A stretch of DNA of 64,000 bases, taken from NCBI GenBank assembly GCA_037200685.1, contig JBBCIG010000016.1:496001-560000 (forward strand). The letters are read 5' to 3'. A model generated the notes under the pieces. It saw nothing but the letters and a program-made list of their open reading frames with translations, was not told where the DNA came from and searched no databases. Below, piece by piece: positions 41,823 to 51,531 of the stretch; the first letter of the stretch is position 1; every line of letters begins with the position of its first letter. The translations under genes were made by a program, and so were the position numbers. The stretch is from JAJKIP01 sp037200685 (lineage in GTDB: Bacteria; Bacteroidota; Bacteroidia; Chitinophagales; Chitinophagaceae).

Positions 41823-43759
41823 AATCCTTTTTGCGGCGTGGTCGTAGTAGCCGATTCATTTTTTACCAATACCACTCTACTGCGATCAGCTTTGTAGATG
41901 GTTTCGTAAAATTTTACGAGGTCTGCATAATCCGTTGCCGGGAAGCGGCCGCTGAAATGTTCGTAGCTCCTGTTATAAATAATTTTAGTTCCGTCTAACT
42001 TGACAGAAGCTGTATATTTTCCAAATTTAGTATCAAGTTTTACGGCTTGTGGAATGGATTCAGGCGTATACCCTTCGGGTATCGCTATTTCCACTGTATC
42101 AACATCTTTAAATTCAAACCCAAGTACCAGGTCGAATTTCCTTGTTTCTTCTGCTTTCAGTTTGCGGTTAGTACGGGTGATAATATTAGGCACAACGAAA
42201 AAGCGTTTACCGCTGACGGTGGCATAATTATCCGACACCAAATCCAATGTTTCATCAATTACAGGAACCGCGGTTTTAGATTCTTTATAATTAAAACTCT
42301 TTACATCATAAGTGGGTAGCTCAATATCCTCTTTTAAAAATTCCATCAGTTTGTCTTTTGACAAACCATTCGTTACAGCATGCAAACGATCTTGCTGCTC
42401 CGCACTATATTTTGTTGTAATAAGAGCTTCGAGATAGCCTTGTGCGTTAATGCTGGCTTTCACATGGCGAACCTGCAGATTTTCCGCGACACTGTAGGTT
42501 GGTGTCTTAACTAATGTACCGCCATTTTCATCTATCGCCAATGCATACCTGTTGCCAGTGCCGCCGCCCATGTATCCTGGTGCGGTTGTTTGACTGGTGC
42601 ATTCCAGCCAGGTAGTATCCTTTGCATTGGGAACAAATAAAACCGCATGATTAAACTGGGAGGATGGAAGATCTTCCATCAGGTAATTATTATCGTCACC
42701 GGCCCTTATCACTGTATATACAGAACGAATACCCGCTTCTTTCAATAATGAATACATGAAGTTGCTTAATGCTTTGCAGTCACCGTATTTTTTCGCCGCT
42801 ACGTACTTCGCATCAAAGGGTTGCCATCCTCCAACACCCAATTGTATACTAATGTATCTTGTATTCTGCTGCATATAGTCATACAACTTATTGATCTTTT
42901 CTTTTACATCTGTTATCCCATCGGTGAGCTGGTGCACTTTTTGTTTTACATCATCGGGCAGCGCATCTCTTTCTTTTTTTAGATCATATACAAACTTTCC
43001 AAAATCTTTCCAGTTAGCGTTGCTGCCTTCATAATCTTCCAACATAAATTTTTCAGTAGCCATGTAAACACTCGTGGTAAGCTCATGCCAGGCCGGTGCG
43101 GCATATTCAGAAGTAACGCCAGTAAGATTTTTCACCTCCCATGTATATACCTTATTACCCTTATCATCCATGATAACAGGCGCTCCTTTATAATTGAACA
43201 TTTTATAATGCAACGGGTTAGTAGCAGGGCTAATAACTGTCAGGTTACTTTGCTGCACACTCATCACCGATTTTTCCTGTGGCATCCATTTAGGCAAAAA
43301 CATAGTGCCTTTGTACCTGATCTCCACTTCATACTCCACTGTGTATGGATATACCTTATAATAGAAGCTATGCCATTTCACCCTGTTATCATCGGCCAGG
43401 CTGGCGTCATCATTACCGCTGACATCTTTGATGTCAGACTTCTTGAGACTTTTTATTTTTTTTCCCATCGCATCGAACAGCGTTCCATCAAACGATTCGA
43501 TACTGCGTAATTTATCATACCCTTCAGAATAGTAGGACCAATTATCCCCTTGTTCATTCAAGATGGTATAGGCGACTTTATAATGAAGGACAGCACGGTT
43601 CTTTTCCGTGATTTCATAACGGCTGTTTTCCATTCTTTTCACTACGTTCACGTTCTTCATAAGCTCGGGAGAAATAGTAAACACAGTATAATCCTCTCCC
43701 CCACCGCACCATGCAGTAATGGTGACGCAACAAAATAAACCGGTTAATAGCTTTCTCAT
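41819..43759 (-). CDS. DUF3857/transglutaminase-like exported protein
   Basis: A 646-residue exported protein. Short signal (LLTGLFCCVTITAWC), then DUF3857 (YEITEKNRAVLHYKVAYTIL, WHSFYYKVYPYTVEYEVEIR), a transglutaminase-like domain with AAKKYGDCKALSNFMYSLLK (Cys), SQFNHAVLFVP (His) and TTWLECTSQ (Asp replaced by Glu), and a DUF3858-like C-terminal beta domain. Such proteins are thought to be periplasmic peptidase- or amidase-like, but no reaction is known. It starts 3 bp after a second gene of the same family, so both are paralogues on one transcript. Confidence 0.85.
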   Translation of the reverse strand: MRKLLTGLFCCVTITAWCGGGEDYTVFTISPELMKNVNVVKRMENSRYEITEKNRAVLHYKVAYTILNEQGDNWSYYSEGYDKLRSIESFDGTLFDAMGKKIKSLKKSDIKDVSGNDDASLADDNRVKWHSFYYKVYPYTVEYEVEIRYKGTMFLPKWMPQEKSVMSVQQSNLTVISPATNPLHYKMFNYKGAPVIMDDKGNKVYTWEVKNLTGVTSEYAAPAWHELTTSVYMATEKFMLEDYEGSNANWKDFGKFVYDLKKERDALPDDVKQKVHQLTDGITDVKEKINKLYDYMQQNTRYISIQLGVGGWQPFDAKYVAAKKYGDCKALSNFMYSLLKEAGIRSVYTVIRAGDDNNYLMEDLPSSQFNHAVLFVPNAKDTTWLECTSQTTAPGYMGGGTGNRYALAIDENGGTLVKTPTYSVAENLQVRHVKASINAQGYLEALITTKYSAEQQDRLHAVTNGLSKDKLMEFLKEDIELPTYDVKSFNYKESKTAVPVIDETLDLVSDNYATVSGKRFFVVPNIITRTNRKLKAEETRKFDLVLGFEFKDVDTVEIAIPEGYTPESIPQAVKLDTKFGKYTASVKLDGTKIIYNRSYEHFSGRFPATDYADLVKFYETIYKADRSRVVLVKNESATTTTPQKGF

Positions 43760-43762
43760 TTT

Positions 43763-45775
43763 CTATTTCTTTTTAAAAACAATTTGTTCAGCATGTTTTT
43801 TTACTACGAGATTAAAGAATTCCCTCAGCATTTCGTATTCATCCGGTTGAAAGTAAGTCCGTTTCAGCTGCAGGCGTGACCGCATGGAAATGATCCCGTT
43901 TGATTCTGATATCCTGTATTCAAACATGCCCTCTCCTTCTTCATTTAATTTCACGATCATCTGCTTTGGCATTTCATCTACACGGTAGCCTTCCGGCACA
44001 CTCAATCTCAATAAGTAAGTTTGGTCCATCGCATAAGGCATTTCGACAGGGTAAAATCGTTCCGCTGATTTAAAAGGATTGTCTTTCCATGCTTCTGATA
44101 ACATTGGATTGAAATAAATAACATCTTCTTTATCGGGGCTTAAAGTAATACTGTATTTAATAGCAACCGGGTCGTCATACTTATTTAATGAATCTATTTG
44201 TTTATCTGTTATTTCAACCTCCGTGCTAAAGCCTTTTTTAATATCAGTGAAAAATTGTTCCTCCCCTTTATCTTTTATATTTTTTCGCAAACTATTTGAC
44301 GCATAATAGCCTGGTGTTTTTTGCACACTGCCCGTAAAACTACCTTTTTCATCGTTGATCATAAATACAGAGGTGATACTTGTTTCTGTTAATGAATCTG
44401 AAGTAAAATCAATAGGAGAAGCCATTGCATCCACCACCCTGGCATGTCCGTTATAACATTCATAGCCCAGCTTTCCAAAACCCATTTGCGGCTTACTGGC
44501 ATCCAGGTAATAATTTTTCCCGTTGATATTTATCTTACAAATAACATAATTGAATTTATCCGGCAAAGGATATAATGCATACGTGTATCCATGAGAGCGG
44601 GTACTTAAAAGAACAGGATCAGCGTATATCTTTTCATGGCGGAGCATAGCTGTTAACAGTATGTTTATCTCCGCGACGTTCCCATTATGGTTCCTGGCAA
44701 CTGTGCGAAGGTTCTGGTCCATACTGTACCGGTTATAATTAGTACAGGTAAAATTATCCCTGACAAAAGTGAATATCCTTTTTGCTTTTTCTAACTCATC
44801 ACTCACCCCTTTAATCACAGGATCTGTATAATCATTTATCCAACCATTATCCTTATCTATCTGCAATCCGAAATATTCAGCCTTAAGCAAATCCCCCGTC
44901 AGCTTTTGCCAGGATTCAAGATAACGATGATAGGCCAATGGCTCGGTCTGCTCCGTCAATTGAAATTCTATCTTGGCGATATGATTATTAAGCGTAGAAG
45001 TATAACTCTCTTCTTTTAATGTCGGCACATTTTTAATGGCCCAGCGATAGTCACTTACGTTGGCGGTGAAAGAAGAGGTTTCTGAAGCACCTGCGCCGCC
45101 ATTATCCCTAACAGTAAAGGATTGCCTGCTTTCCTTTTTATCTGAAATATCATAATGCCGGTATCCTTGTGTAAGGAAAACATAACTAAAAAAAGCCGGT
45201 ATGGTAACATTGTATTCACTCCAGAGCCTCGGATATTCACCCTGAAACTCCCAGGGTTCCAGGTGTCTTAAAAAATCGGAGAGCTTTGTGTATTCAAACT
45301 CGATAATAGAGCCTTCTTTGATATTAGGGAAAGTGAATTTTTTTACTACGAGGTTCTTACTGATTTTATCTTTAAAGACGCCGGACTTAACATCCAGTTT
45401 TGTTTCAACAACTTTTCCATTCTCCAGGTTATAAGTAACAGCTTTCAGCTTATCCAGTTGCTCTTCATAATCCCCGTTCGTATATAATTCTACGGAAACA
45501 TCAGCCACATCGTAGCCATTTTTATTAAGAATATGAACACGTTTGTAATGCTTATGTTCCAGTGAAAACCAGCCTTTACTATTGCCAATCATTTGAGTAG
45601 AGCCGATATCCGCGATAACAACCGCACTTGCATTACTGTCGATGCTATAAACTTTGGTGGCAAAATCTTCGGGTGAAACTTTACCGAACTTTGCATTCGA
45701 TTTATCCTGCGCAAATAATGAATGCGTCAGCAAACAAGATAAAAATACCAGGAGCAATGGTAGCTTACATTTCAT
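43763..45775 (-). CDS. DUF3857/transglutaminase-like exported protein, paralogue
   Basis: A 670-residue exported relative of the next gene. Signal LLVFLSCLLTHSLFAQ, DUF3857 region (SLEHKHYKRVHILNKNGYDV, GSIIEFEYTKLSDFLRHLEP), transglutaminase-like part (ARNHNGNVAEINILLTAMLR), where the catalytic Cys is replaced by Val-Ala-Glu, and a C-terminal DUF3858-like domain (YDDPVAIKYSITLSPDKEDV). Loss of the Cys suggests this copy is non-catalytic and may partner its active neighbour. ATG 45775 is chosen for its signal peptide. The divergent queG gene starts 89 bp away. Confidence 0.83.
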   Translation of the reverse strand: MKCKLPLLLVFLSCLLTHSLFAQDKSNAKFGKVSPEDFATKVYSIDSNASAVVIADIGSTQMIGNSKGWFSLEHKHYKRVHILNKNGYDVADVSVELYTNGDYEEQLDKLKAVTYNLENGKVVETKLDVKSGVFKDKISKNLVVKKFTFPNIKEGSIIEFEYTKLSDFLRHLEPWEFQGEYPRLWSEYNVTIPAFFSYVFLTQGYRHYDISDKKESRQSFTVRDNGGAGASETSSFTANVSDYRWAIKNVPTLKEESYTSTLNNHIAKIEFQLTEQTEPLAYHRYLESWQKLTGDLLKAEYFGLQIDKDNGWINDYTDPVIKGVSDELEKAKRIFTFVRDNFTCTNYNRYSMDQNLRTVARNHNGNVAEINILLTAMLRHEKIYADPVLLSTRSHGYTYALYPLPDKFNYVICKININGKNYYLDASKPQMGFGKLGYECYNGHARVVDAMASPIDFTSDSLTETSITSVFMINDEKGSFTGSVQKTPGYYASNSLRKNIKDKGEEQFFTDIKKGFSTEVEITDKQIDSLNKYDDPVAIKYSITLSPDKEDVIYFNPMLSEAWKDNPFKSAERFYPVEMPYAMDQTYLLRLSVPEGYRVDEMPKQMIVKLNEEGEGMFEYRISESNGIISMRSRLQLKRTYFQPDEYEMLREFFNLVVKKHAEQIVFKKK

Positions 45776-45864
45776 AGTAGTTAGTTTAATAAAAAGGTGG
45801 AGAACAATTTTACGTAAATTATCCAATTCCACCTACTGTATCTTTACATTGACATATAACTAAG

Positions 45865-46800
45865 ATGCCGAAAGCACAAAATATTCATACTCATTTTATT
45901 AAAGAAACAGCCACCCGGCTGGGATTTGACAATTGTGGTATCGCCAGGGCCGAAAAGCTGGATGAAGACGCCGCGAGGCTGGAACAATGGCTAAACAAAG
46001 GCATGCATGGCCAGATGAAATACATGGAAAATCACTTTGACATGCGGGTGGATCCACGGTTGTTGGTGCCCGGTGCGAAGTCCGTTATTACTTTATTAAA
46101 AAATTATTACCCTGCACAGGAACAAAAAAACGATGACTTGAAAATTTCAAAATATGCGTTTGGAAAAGATTATCATGAAGTAATAAGGACAAGGCTGGCT
46201 GAATTGATTGAATTATGCAGGGTAACGATCGGTGAAATAAACGGACGTGGATTTGTTGACAGCGCACCAGTGTTGGAAAGAACCTGGGCGCAACGCAGCG
46301 GTTTAGGATGGGTAGGAAAAAACGGCAACCTGATCACCAAAGAAAGTGGTTCCTTCTTTTTTATCGCTACACTCATTACTGACCTTGAACTGGAATACGA
46401 TGATCCGTTAGCAAAAGATTATTGCGGCAGTTGCACCAAATGTATTGACACTTGTCCTACCGAAGCGATACTCCCGGATAAAGTAGTGAACGGCAGTAAA
46501 TGCATTTCTTATTTTACGATTGAATTAAAAGATATGCTGCTGCCCGACAGCATGAAAAATAAATTTGATAACTGGGCTTTTGGTTGTGATATCTGCCAGG
46601 ACGTTTGTCCATGGAACCGATTCAGCAAACCAAATGATGAACCAGAATTTACACCCATCCCGGAAGTGCTGAACCTCACTACAAGCGAATGGGAAGAGAT
46701 GACGGAAGAAAGCTTTAAAAAAATATTTCGACATTCTGCTATTAACAGGACGAAATGGAAAGGAATGCAGCGGAATATTAAATTTATAAAATCAGTGTAG
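45865..46800 (+). CDS. queG: Epoxyqueuosine reductase QueG
   Basis: A 311-residue cobalamin- and Fe-S-dependent enzyme that makes the final step of queuosine in tRNA wobble position 34. Marks: LGFDNCGIARAEKLDEDAAR and MKYMENHFDMRVDPRLLVPG at the N-terminal cofactor domain, GWVGKNGNLITKESGSFFFI, and two ferredoxin-type clusters, CGSCTKCIDTCPTEAI and FGCDICQDVCPWNRF. Length and motif order are standard. Divergent from the DUF3857 pair. A family A repeat pair follows it. Confidence 0.95.
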   Translation: MPKAQNIHTHFIKETATRLGFDNCGIARAEKLDEDAARLEQWLNKGMHGQMKYMENHFDMRVDPRLLVPGAKSVITLLKNYYPAQEQKNDDLKISKYAFGKDYHEVIRTRLAELIELCRVTIGEINGRGFVDSAPVLERTWAQRSGLGWVGKNGNLITKESGSFFFIATLITDLELEYDDPLAKDYCGSCTKCIDTCPTEAILPDKVVNGSKCISYFTIELKDMLLPDSMKNKFDNWAFGCDICQDVCPWNRFSKPNDEPEFTPIPEVLNLTTSEWEEMTEESFKKIFRHSAINRTKWKGMQRNIKFIKSV

Positions 46801-47146
46801 GTTCTTTGTAAGATTTTTTTTGTACCCAGCTTCGGTTTTACATGGCATCGCCTGTTGCGTCGCACTCTTCATCTTCCTTTTCTTTATTCATCTTGTTTCG
46901 AAAATTATTTAATTTTTATTACGCTGTTTCATTCGAAAAATATTGCCCCTCAGATCATTTTTAACGTGGTTGGGAATCGTCGACGATTGTAGAGACGTGG
47001 GCATGCCACGTCTCTACGTGGGAACTGAACGTACCGCCGGCATGTATCGTGGTGGTGCGATAATGTTGAATAGAATTCATGCAGTACAAGAGTGCGACGC
47101 AACAGGCGATGATAGTAGTAATGCAGTTGGGCCTATAATTCTAAAC
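46801..47146. repeat. Inverted pair of family A repeats around an AGAGACG hairpin
   Basis: Forward copy 46825-46891 (CCCAGCTTCGGTTTTACATG ... TTGCGTCGCACTCTTCATCT) and inverted copy 47065-47132 (GTTGAATAGAATTCATGCAG ... AAGAGTGCGACGCAACAGGC ... GATAGTAGTAATGCAGTTGG). Between them is a module with GTAGAGACGTGG / CCACGTCTCTAC (46989-47017, 5-nt loop). The module, in opposite orientation, is also behind the copy at 28757. No gene. Confidence 0.8.
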
Positions 47147-47719
47147 CTATTTTCCAAATTCCAAACTCAACTTAGCTACTATTCTATTGAAACTGTAGCG
47201 ATAAGTAAATTTTTCTATGTCGCAGGTGGGGCACCATATATAGCGGGTGGTTTGTACATTACTGATGCGTTTGTAGCTGTGGCCCGCACTTAGCAATAAT
47301 CGGCCTTTACCTTTAACACGAAGCCGGTACCCGATGCCTGCATCTGTGTACACGCCACCATGAAAGCGATCGGTTATTTTGAAAGCAAAAGGATTTTCTT
47401 CGCTGTTATTATCATACGGAATATTATAACCCAAGTTTCCATAAACAAATCCATTCTTCTTCTTTCCAAAATTTATACGCACATCCGCAAAGAGCGGAAC
47501 AGAATTAAAACGGTACGGATCAATACCAACCCCAATGCCGGTGTAAAACATGCCCTGGTCATACGTTACTCCCCCGCTAAGCTGGGTCATTGTTTTTATT
47601 TCGTGTTGTCCGCCGATGGCACCCACTGATACAAAACTTTTGAAATGACAGGGACAAATACTTTGCGAACACACTGTCAACGGGAGAAGTAATATGGCAA
47701 TCCAAATCAGCCTCATCAT
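47147..47719 (-). CDS. Small outer-membrane barrel-like protein
   Basis: A 190-residue exported protein. Signal LIWIAILLLPLTVCSQ. The mature chain is a row of alternating hydrophobic strands typical of an 8- to 10-stranded barrel: GGVTYDQGMFYTGIGVGIDP, VYTDAGIGYRLRVKGKGRLL and a final FNRIVAKLSLEFGK. Two CxxC-like pairs (CPC and CPTC) are odd for a barrel. ATG 47719 overlaps the repaired stop of the LVIVD gene by 4 bp (ATGA), so it is the last gene of the sigma-factor operon. Function inferred only from fold and position. Confidence 0.7.
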   Translation of the reverse strand: MMRLIWIAILLLPLTVCSQSICPCHFKSFVSVGAIGGQHEIKTMTQLSGGVTYDQGMFYTGIGVGIDPYRFNSVPLFADVRINFGKKKNGFVYGNLGYNIPYDNNSEENPFAFKITDRFHGGVYTDAGIGYRLRVKGKGRLLLSAGHSYKRISNVQTTRYIWCPTCDIEKFTYRYSFNRIVAKLSLEFGK

Positions 47720-48983
47720 TTTTTATTTACCGCCATTGCGCTTAACAATTTGATATTGGAAGGATCAGTATAATCATATTGATACAACCCTTCTTCGCTA
47801 CCACCAACGCCTTTTTATTATAAGCGATCACATCATACGCATCCATGCTGCCAATAGTTTTAAGTTGTTGCAGGCTCATTACATTGGCGGCGTTATACAC
47901 TTTCACCCCATCAGTGCCATCACAAATAAAAAGAAGATCGTCATCTTTTGACAAGCCATGAGGGTTTTTCAACTGGTACACTTTTGCCAGGCTTGGGTTG
48001 GTGATATCATTCAGCTTAATAATATCAAGCTCATTGGTAAAGCCCAGGCAAGCATTACCTGAACGTAAAGTAACATAGGCGTATTGATCATCGGCGATTA
48101 CAGGATCGCAACTTCTTACATGGGCGAACTGTCCTGCCAATGAGGGAGCATCCGGGTTTAATAAACTATAAATATACATGCCGTTTTGAGAGCCGATAAA
48201 GAGTTTATTCTTGAAGGGGTAGATCGTTTCAATATTCCAACCAACGTTTACACGGTTGCTGTGTTGTGGATCGGTCGCATTGGTGATATTTAGTACATCG
48301 AGGTCTTTATTATTAAGTGTATACAAACGATTATTGATGATGGTGAAGCGGGCCATGGATCCGCCAATGCCGATAGGCGAACCTGATGATGAACCACCTG
48401 ATGAAACGCTGGCGGACAAGAACCGGCCAGTGCTCCATAAAATATTTTGTCCATTATCGCCGCAAGATTGCTCTACCGTGGTATCCTTGCGTATCCAGTC
48501 CGCAATCACAACGGTATTGCTGCTGCCAGCTATACTGTTACCATAATACCTGTTGGGAAATAAACTCTCTACGATCTTAGTCACTTTTACATTGGCAGGA
48601 TTAGAGATATCTATCGCAACAAGGTCTGTGTACAGGTCTGCGTAAAGCGTATTGCCTTTTACAGCGATATCCTGGTTACCGGGAATATCAATGAACGCAA
48701 AATTTTTAGGATTGGAAGGATCGCTGTTGTTGATAATATGAATGCCTTTGTCCACTTCATTCAAAAAAATATAATCACCAAGAATATTGAGCTTACCGGT
48801 ATTTTCTATCGGGCGGGGGCCATTGCTTTTAATGTTCGCCCTTACTTCATCTTTTGTTTTATAAACGGGCTCGTAATAAGTGTATGTACGAAACCCCTTG
48901 CAAGTATCTTTTACACATGCGGAAAAGATTACAGGCAAAACAATGATCACAGCAGCAAGCGTTTTAAAGGAGAAATTTTTCAT
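47716..48983 (-). CDS. LVIVD-repeat beta-propeller lipoprotein, one frameshift near the 3' end
   Basis: A 422-residue (repaired) lipoprotein, signal LAAVIIVLPVIFSAC, containing LVIVD-type propeller repeats: LNILGDYIFLNEVDKGIHII, IAVKGNTLYADLYTDLVAID, FTIINNRLYTLNNKDLDVLN, YPFKNKLFIGSQNGMYIYSL and VKVYNAANVMS. LVIVD proteins are surface or secreted propellers with no defined ligand. As deposited it ends early (stop at 47742). A missing base within 47799-47816 restores EEGLYQYDYTDPSNIKLLSA and a stop at 47716-47718, overlapping the next ATG. That overlap is good evidence for the repair. Confidence 0.82.
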
Positions 48984-49031
48984 ACCAGTCAGTTTTGTGA
49001 TACTGACAATGCTGGCAAAGGAACCGTTGCA

Positions 49032-50573
49032 CTATTTCTTTTTAGAAGGAAGAAATACCCGGCCTGTGATTCCACCATATAACAAATATCTCTTTCCGGA
49101 ATAGATCTCCTGTTTAAATAATCTTGTCATGTCCATCGAAAAATCAGGCCCGACAGCCCATTGTATTTTTTTCTTCTCTCCAAAACGGGCGGAAAACCCG
49201 GTACCGCTATTGAAATGAATTTTATTAAATGCCTTTTTATCCTTGTAATAGATGCCTCCGGACAACGAATCGTACACGAGGCCATTATTGGAAAAAAGAT
49301 AACCTGCGGATATACCCGCATTCCACAAGAGTGATGTCTTTGTTCCTTTATTCAATTGCAACTGGTACATCAGCGGTATTTCGATAAAATGATATTTATT
49401 ATGATAGGCTTTTCTTGGTGCGCCTACATAGGCATTGTTTACGGGGGACGATGAATATTGAGAAAGGAATGCAGTAGCAATATAGTTTCCTACTTTTATT
49501 TTTTCACTCATGAAAGAATAACGTAAGCCGGAAAAGAGACTGCTTCTTTTTGATAGTTTCATTTCTGCAATTATCCCCAGCTTAAATGCTGCTCCTGATC
49601 CTACTTGTGTTGAAGCTACCGGGAAAACAGTTCCTCCTGTACCTGCACCATTGCCAGGCGAATTATTCAACCTGGGAGTGGCCGATTTTTCCTGGCTAAA
49701 CAAAAAAGCATTATCCCGGTGGGAAGAAACCCCACCGGAAATTTCAATGCCCCCATTTTATTTTCTTTGGTGATTTTTTCTTCTGCTCATTTACAGCTTG
49801 TTCTTCTTCAGTAGCCGGTGCAATCGCTATCGCCGCACTATCTGCCTTTGCTGTTGTATCTTCTTTAGCAACCGGCGGGATATTTTCTTTCTCTTCTTTA
49901 TTCGCCGCTATATCTTTTTGGTCAATACTCTTTACCGTCTCGTTTTTTCCAACAGTATCTTTTATATTCTTTTGAACTTTATCTTTTTGTACAGGCGGGT
50001 TCATCCGTTCTATTACATTATTATTACCGGATGTTGCAGTTATAGTTTCGGATTTATCTTTCTTTGTTCTGCTATTTATATTTTCTTCTGTTATTTTTTG
50101 TGTCGAAATTTTTTCAGTAGTTGTCTTTTGTTTCTTTTCCGGTAAAACAGGAACAAGAGCCTTATCTTTTACAATCAATTCTTTCTCATCTTTTTGTTTT
50201 ATTACTGTTTCATTTGGTTTTATCGGTGTATTATCTTTTTCTGATTGCAATTGTTCATTAGTAGTAGCAGCAGGAGGTGTATTGACACCAGTTGACACTG
50301 TACTATTATTATTGTCAGCGGATGATGAAACTATTTTATTCGCAGGCAGGCTCTCTTGTTTAGCTATTGGAGCATTTGATTGATTTGTAAATAAAGAATA
50401 CCCCAACCAGCCAAGTAAACCAAGGCCGCCAGCAACGAAAGAAAAAAGATACCTCTTCTTCTCTTTTTCTTTTTCAACTCCTGCTCCACCCGCAGCCATA
50501 CATCATCAGAAGGGCGCAATTTCAGCTCGTCCATCTTGTGCTGTACATTTTTCTCAAATTCATTTTCCCGCAT
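49032..50573 (-). CDS. Membrane-anchored protein with C-terminal outer-membrane barrel, two frameshifts
   Basis: Repaired product of 513 residues. Order: cytosolic part (EFEKNVQHKMDELKLRPSDD, EQELKKKKRRR), one membrane helix (IFFLSLLAALVYLAGWGYSL), a 200-residue Lys/Glu/Thr/Asn-rich linker likely disordered, then a PorT-like barrel (KLGIIAEMKLSKRSSLFSGL, YHFIEIPLMYQLQLNKGTKT, LLYGGITGRVFLPSKKK). Three frames are joined by one missing G (C4 on + strand, 50401-50404) and one extra G (C5, 49750-49754); without them it appears as a 69-residue protein, a 251-residue protein and a barrel fragment. The start overlaps the ECF sigma stop by 14 bp. Role as sigma regulator is inferred. Confidence 0.72.
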
Positions 50574-51120
50574 ACTTTTCCCGTTTATTGTCTGAAGAAT
50601 TTTTTTCTATCCACGTGATCAATAAATTTCTCGCCCTGGCATATTGCGAACGTGACGTACCATCATTGATGCCCAGCATCTGTCCAATTTCTACATGAGA
50701 ATATCCTTCCACCGCATGCAGGTTAAAGATCACCTGGTAACCCTGCGGTAACTGGCGGATCAGGTCGGCGATTTCTTTCGCCTGCATTTTTATCGCGGGG
50801 TCATCGTTGGTCACAGGATGCAGGTATTCTTCCGTAAAGAACATCTCTTCCTGGTAGCGGCGATGGCGTTTCAAAAAATTCAACGCCGTCGTTACCATGA
50901 TGCGGCGTACCCAACCGCCCAGCTCCCCTTCGAATTTATATTGGTGTAAATGAGTAAAAACCTTCATAAACCCTTCCTGCAATACATCCTCCGCATCACG
51001 CATAGACCGGGTATAGCGATAGCAAATACCCAGCATTGGCTCAGCAAAATGCTCGTATAACTCCCGCTGCGCCTGCAACTTTCCCCGCAGGCAATCTTTA
51101 ACCAGTTTGTGATAATCCAT
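50560..51120 (-). CDS. ECF RNA polymerase sigma factor
   Basis: A 186-residue ECF sigma factor, first gene of the minus-strand operon. Region 2: LYEHFAEPMLGICYRYTRSM, DAEDVLQEGFMKVFTHLHQY and WVRRIMVTTALNFLKRHRR. Region 4: LPQGYQVIFNLHAVEGYSHV and EIGQMLGINDGTSRSQYARA. Overlap with the downstream membrane-anchor/barrel gene implies tight co-expression, the normal arrangement for a sigma factor and its regulator. Upstream lies a family A repeat at 51232; no clear TAnnTTTG was found. Confidence 0.93.
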   Translation of the reverse strand: MDYHKLVKDCLRGKLQAQRELYEHFAEPMLGICYRYTRSMRDAEDVLQEGFMKVFTHLHQYKFEGELGGWVRRIMVTTALNFLKRHRRYQEEMFFTEEYLHPVTNDDPAIKMQAKEIADLIRQLPQGYQVIFNLHAVEGYSHVEIGQMLGINDGTSRSQYARARNLLITWIEKNSSDNKREKYAGK

Positions 51121-51531
51121 TTGGTTCTACTACCGTCTGACAATAAAAAAATACCAATCGTTGCACCAATAAAAAGGCCGTTCCGGAATGGAACGGCCAA
51201 ACTAATCCAATTATTTAAAGAATTTTATTTACCCAACTTCAGTACTGAGCGAAGTCGAAGTATCATGGCATCGCCTGTTGCGACGCTCCGTTCATCTTTC
51301 TGTTCTTTACTCAGCAATTGCGTCGCTCCCGATAGCTATCGGGATTACCATGAGCGAAGTCGAATGGTCGCACTCTTCAACTGCATGAATTCTATTGGGC
51401 ATTGTTGTCGAAGATCCCGATGTTTGTCGGGAAAGTACCGGCACTTATAGTATCCTGATGTATATCGAAAATCATGTCCATTATTCAACAAGTACCCAAA
51501 CTATCAACCATGAACTATAAACTATTAACCC
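51121..51531. other. Repeat-filled intergenic segment
   Basis: A 411-bp gap. It holds a family A copy (51232-51314) split by an insertion of GAGCGAAGTCGAAGTA, a perfect 16-bp palindrome CCCGATAGCTATCGGG at 51328-51343, another GAGCGAAGTCGAA unit at 51352-51364, and the tail of a second family A copy (GGTCGCACTCTTC ... ATTCTATTGGGCATTG) at 51366-51405. No gene. Confidence 0.7.
51232..51314 (+). repeat. Dispersed ~70-bp repeat (family A), interrupted copy
   Basis: CCCAACTTCAGTACT, an inserted GAGCGAAGTCGAAG unit, TATCATGGCATCGCCTGTTG, CGACGCTCCGTTCATCTTTC and TTTACTCAGCA. Confidence 0.72.

Noticed and set aside
46943..47293. 116-codon open frame on the + strand
   Set aside because: Consists of family A repeat and AGAGACG hairpin sequence and runs into the antisense of the barrel gene; no protein features.
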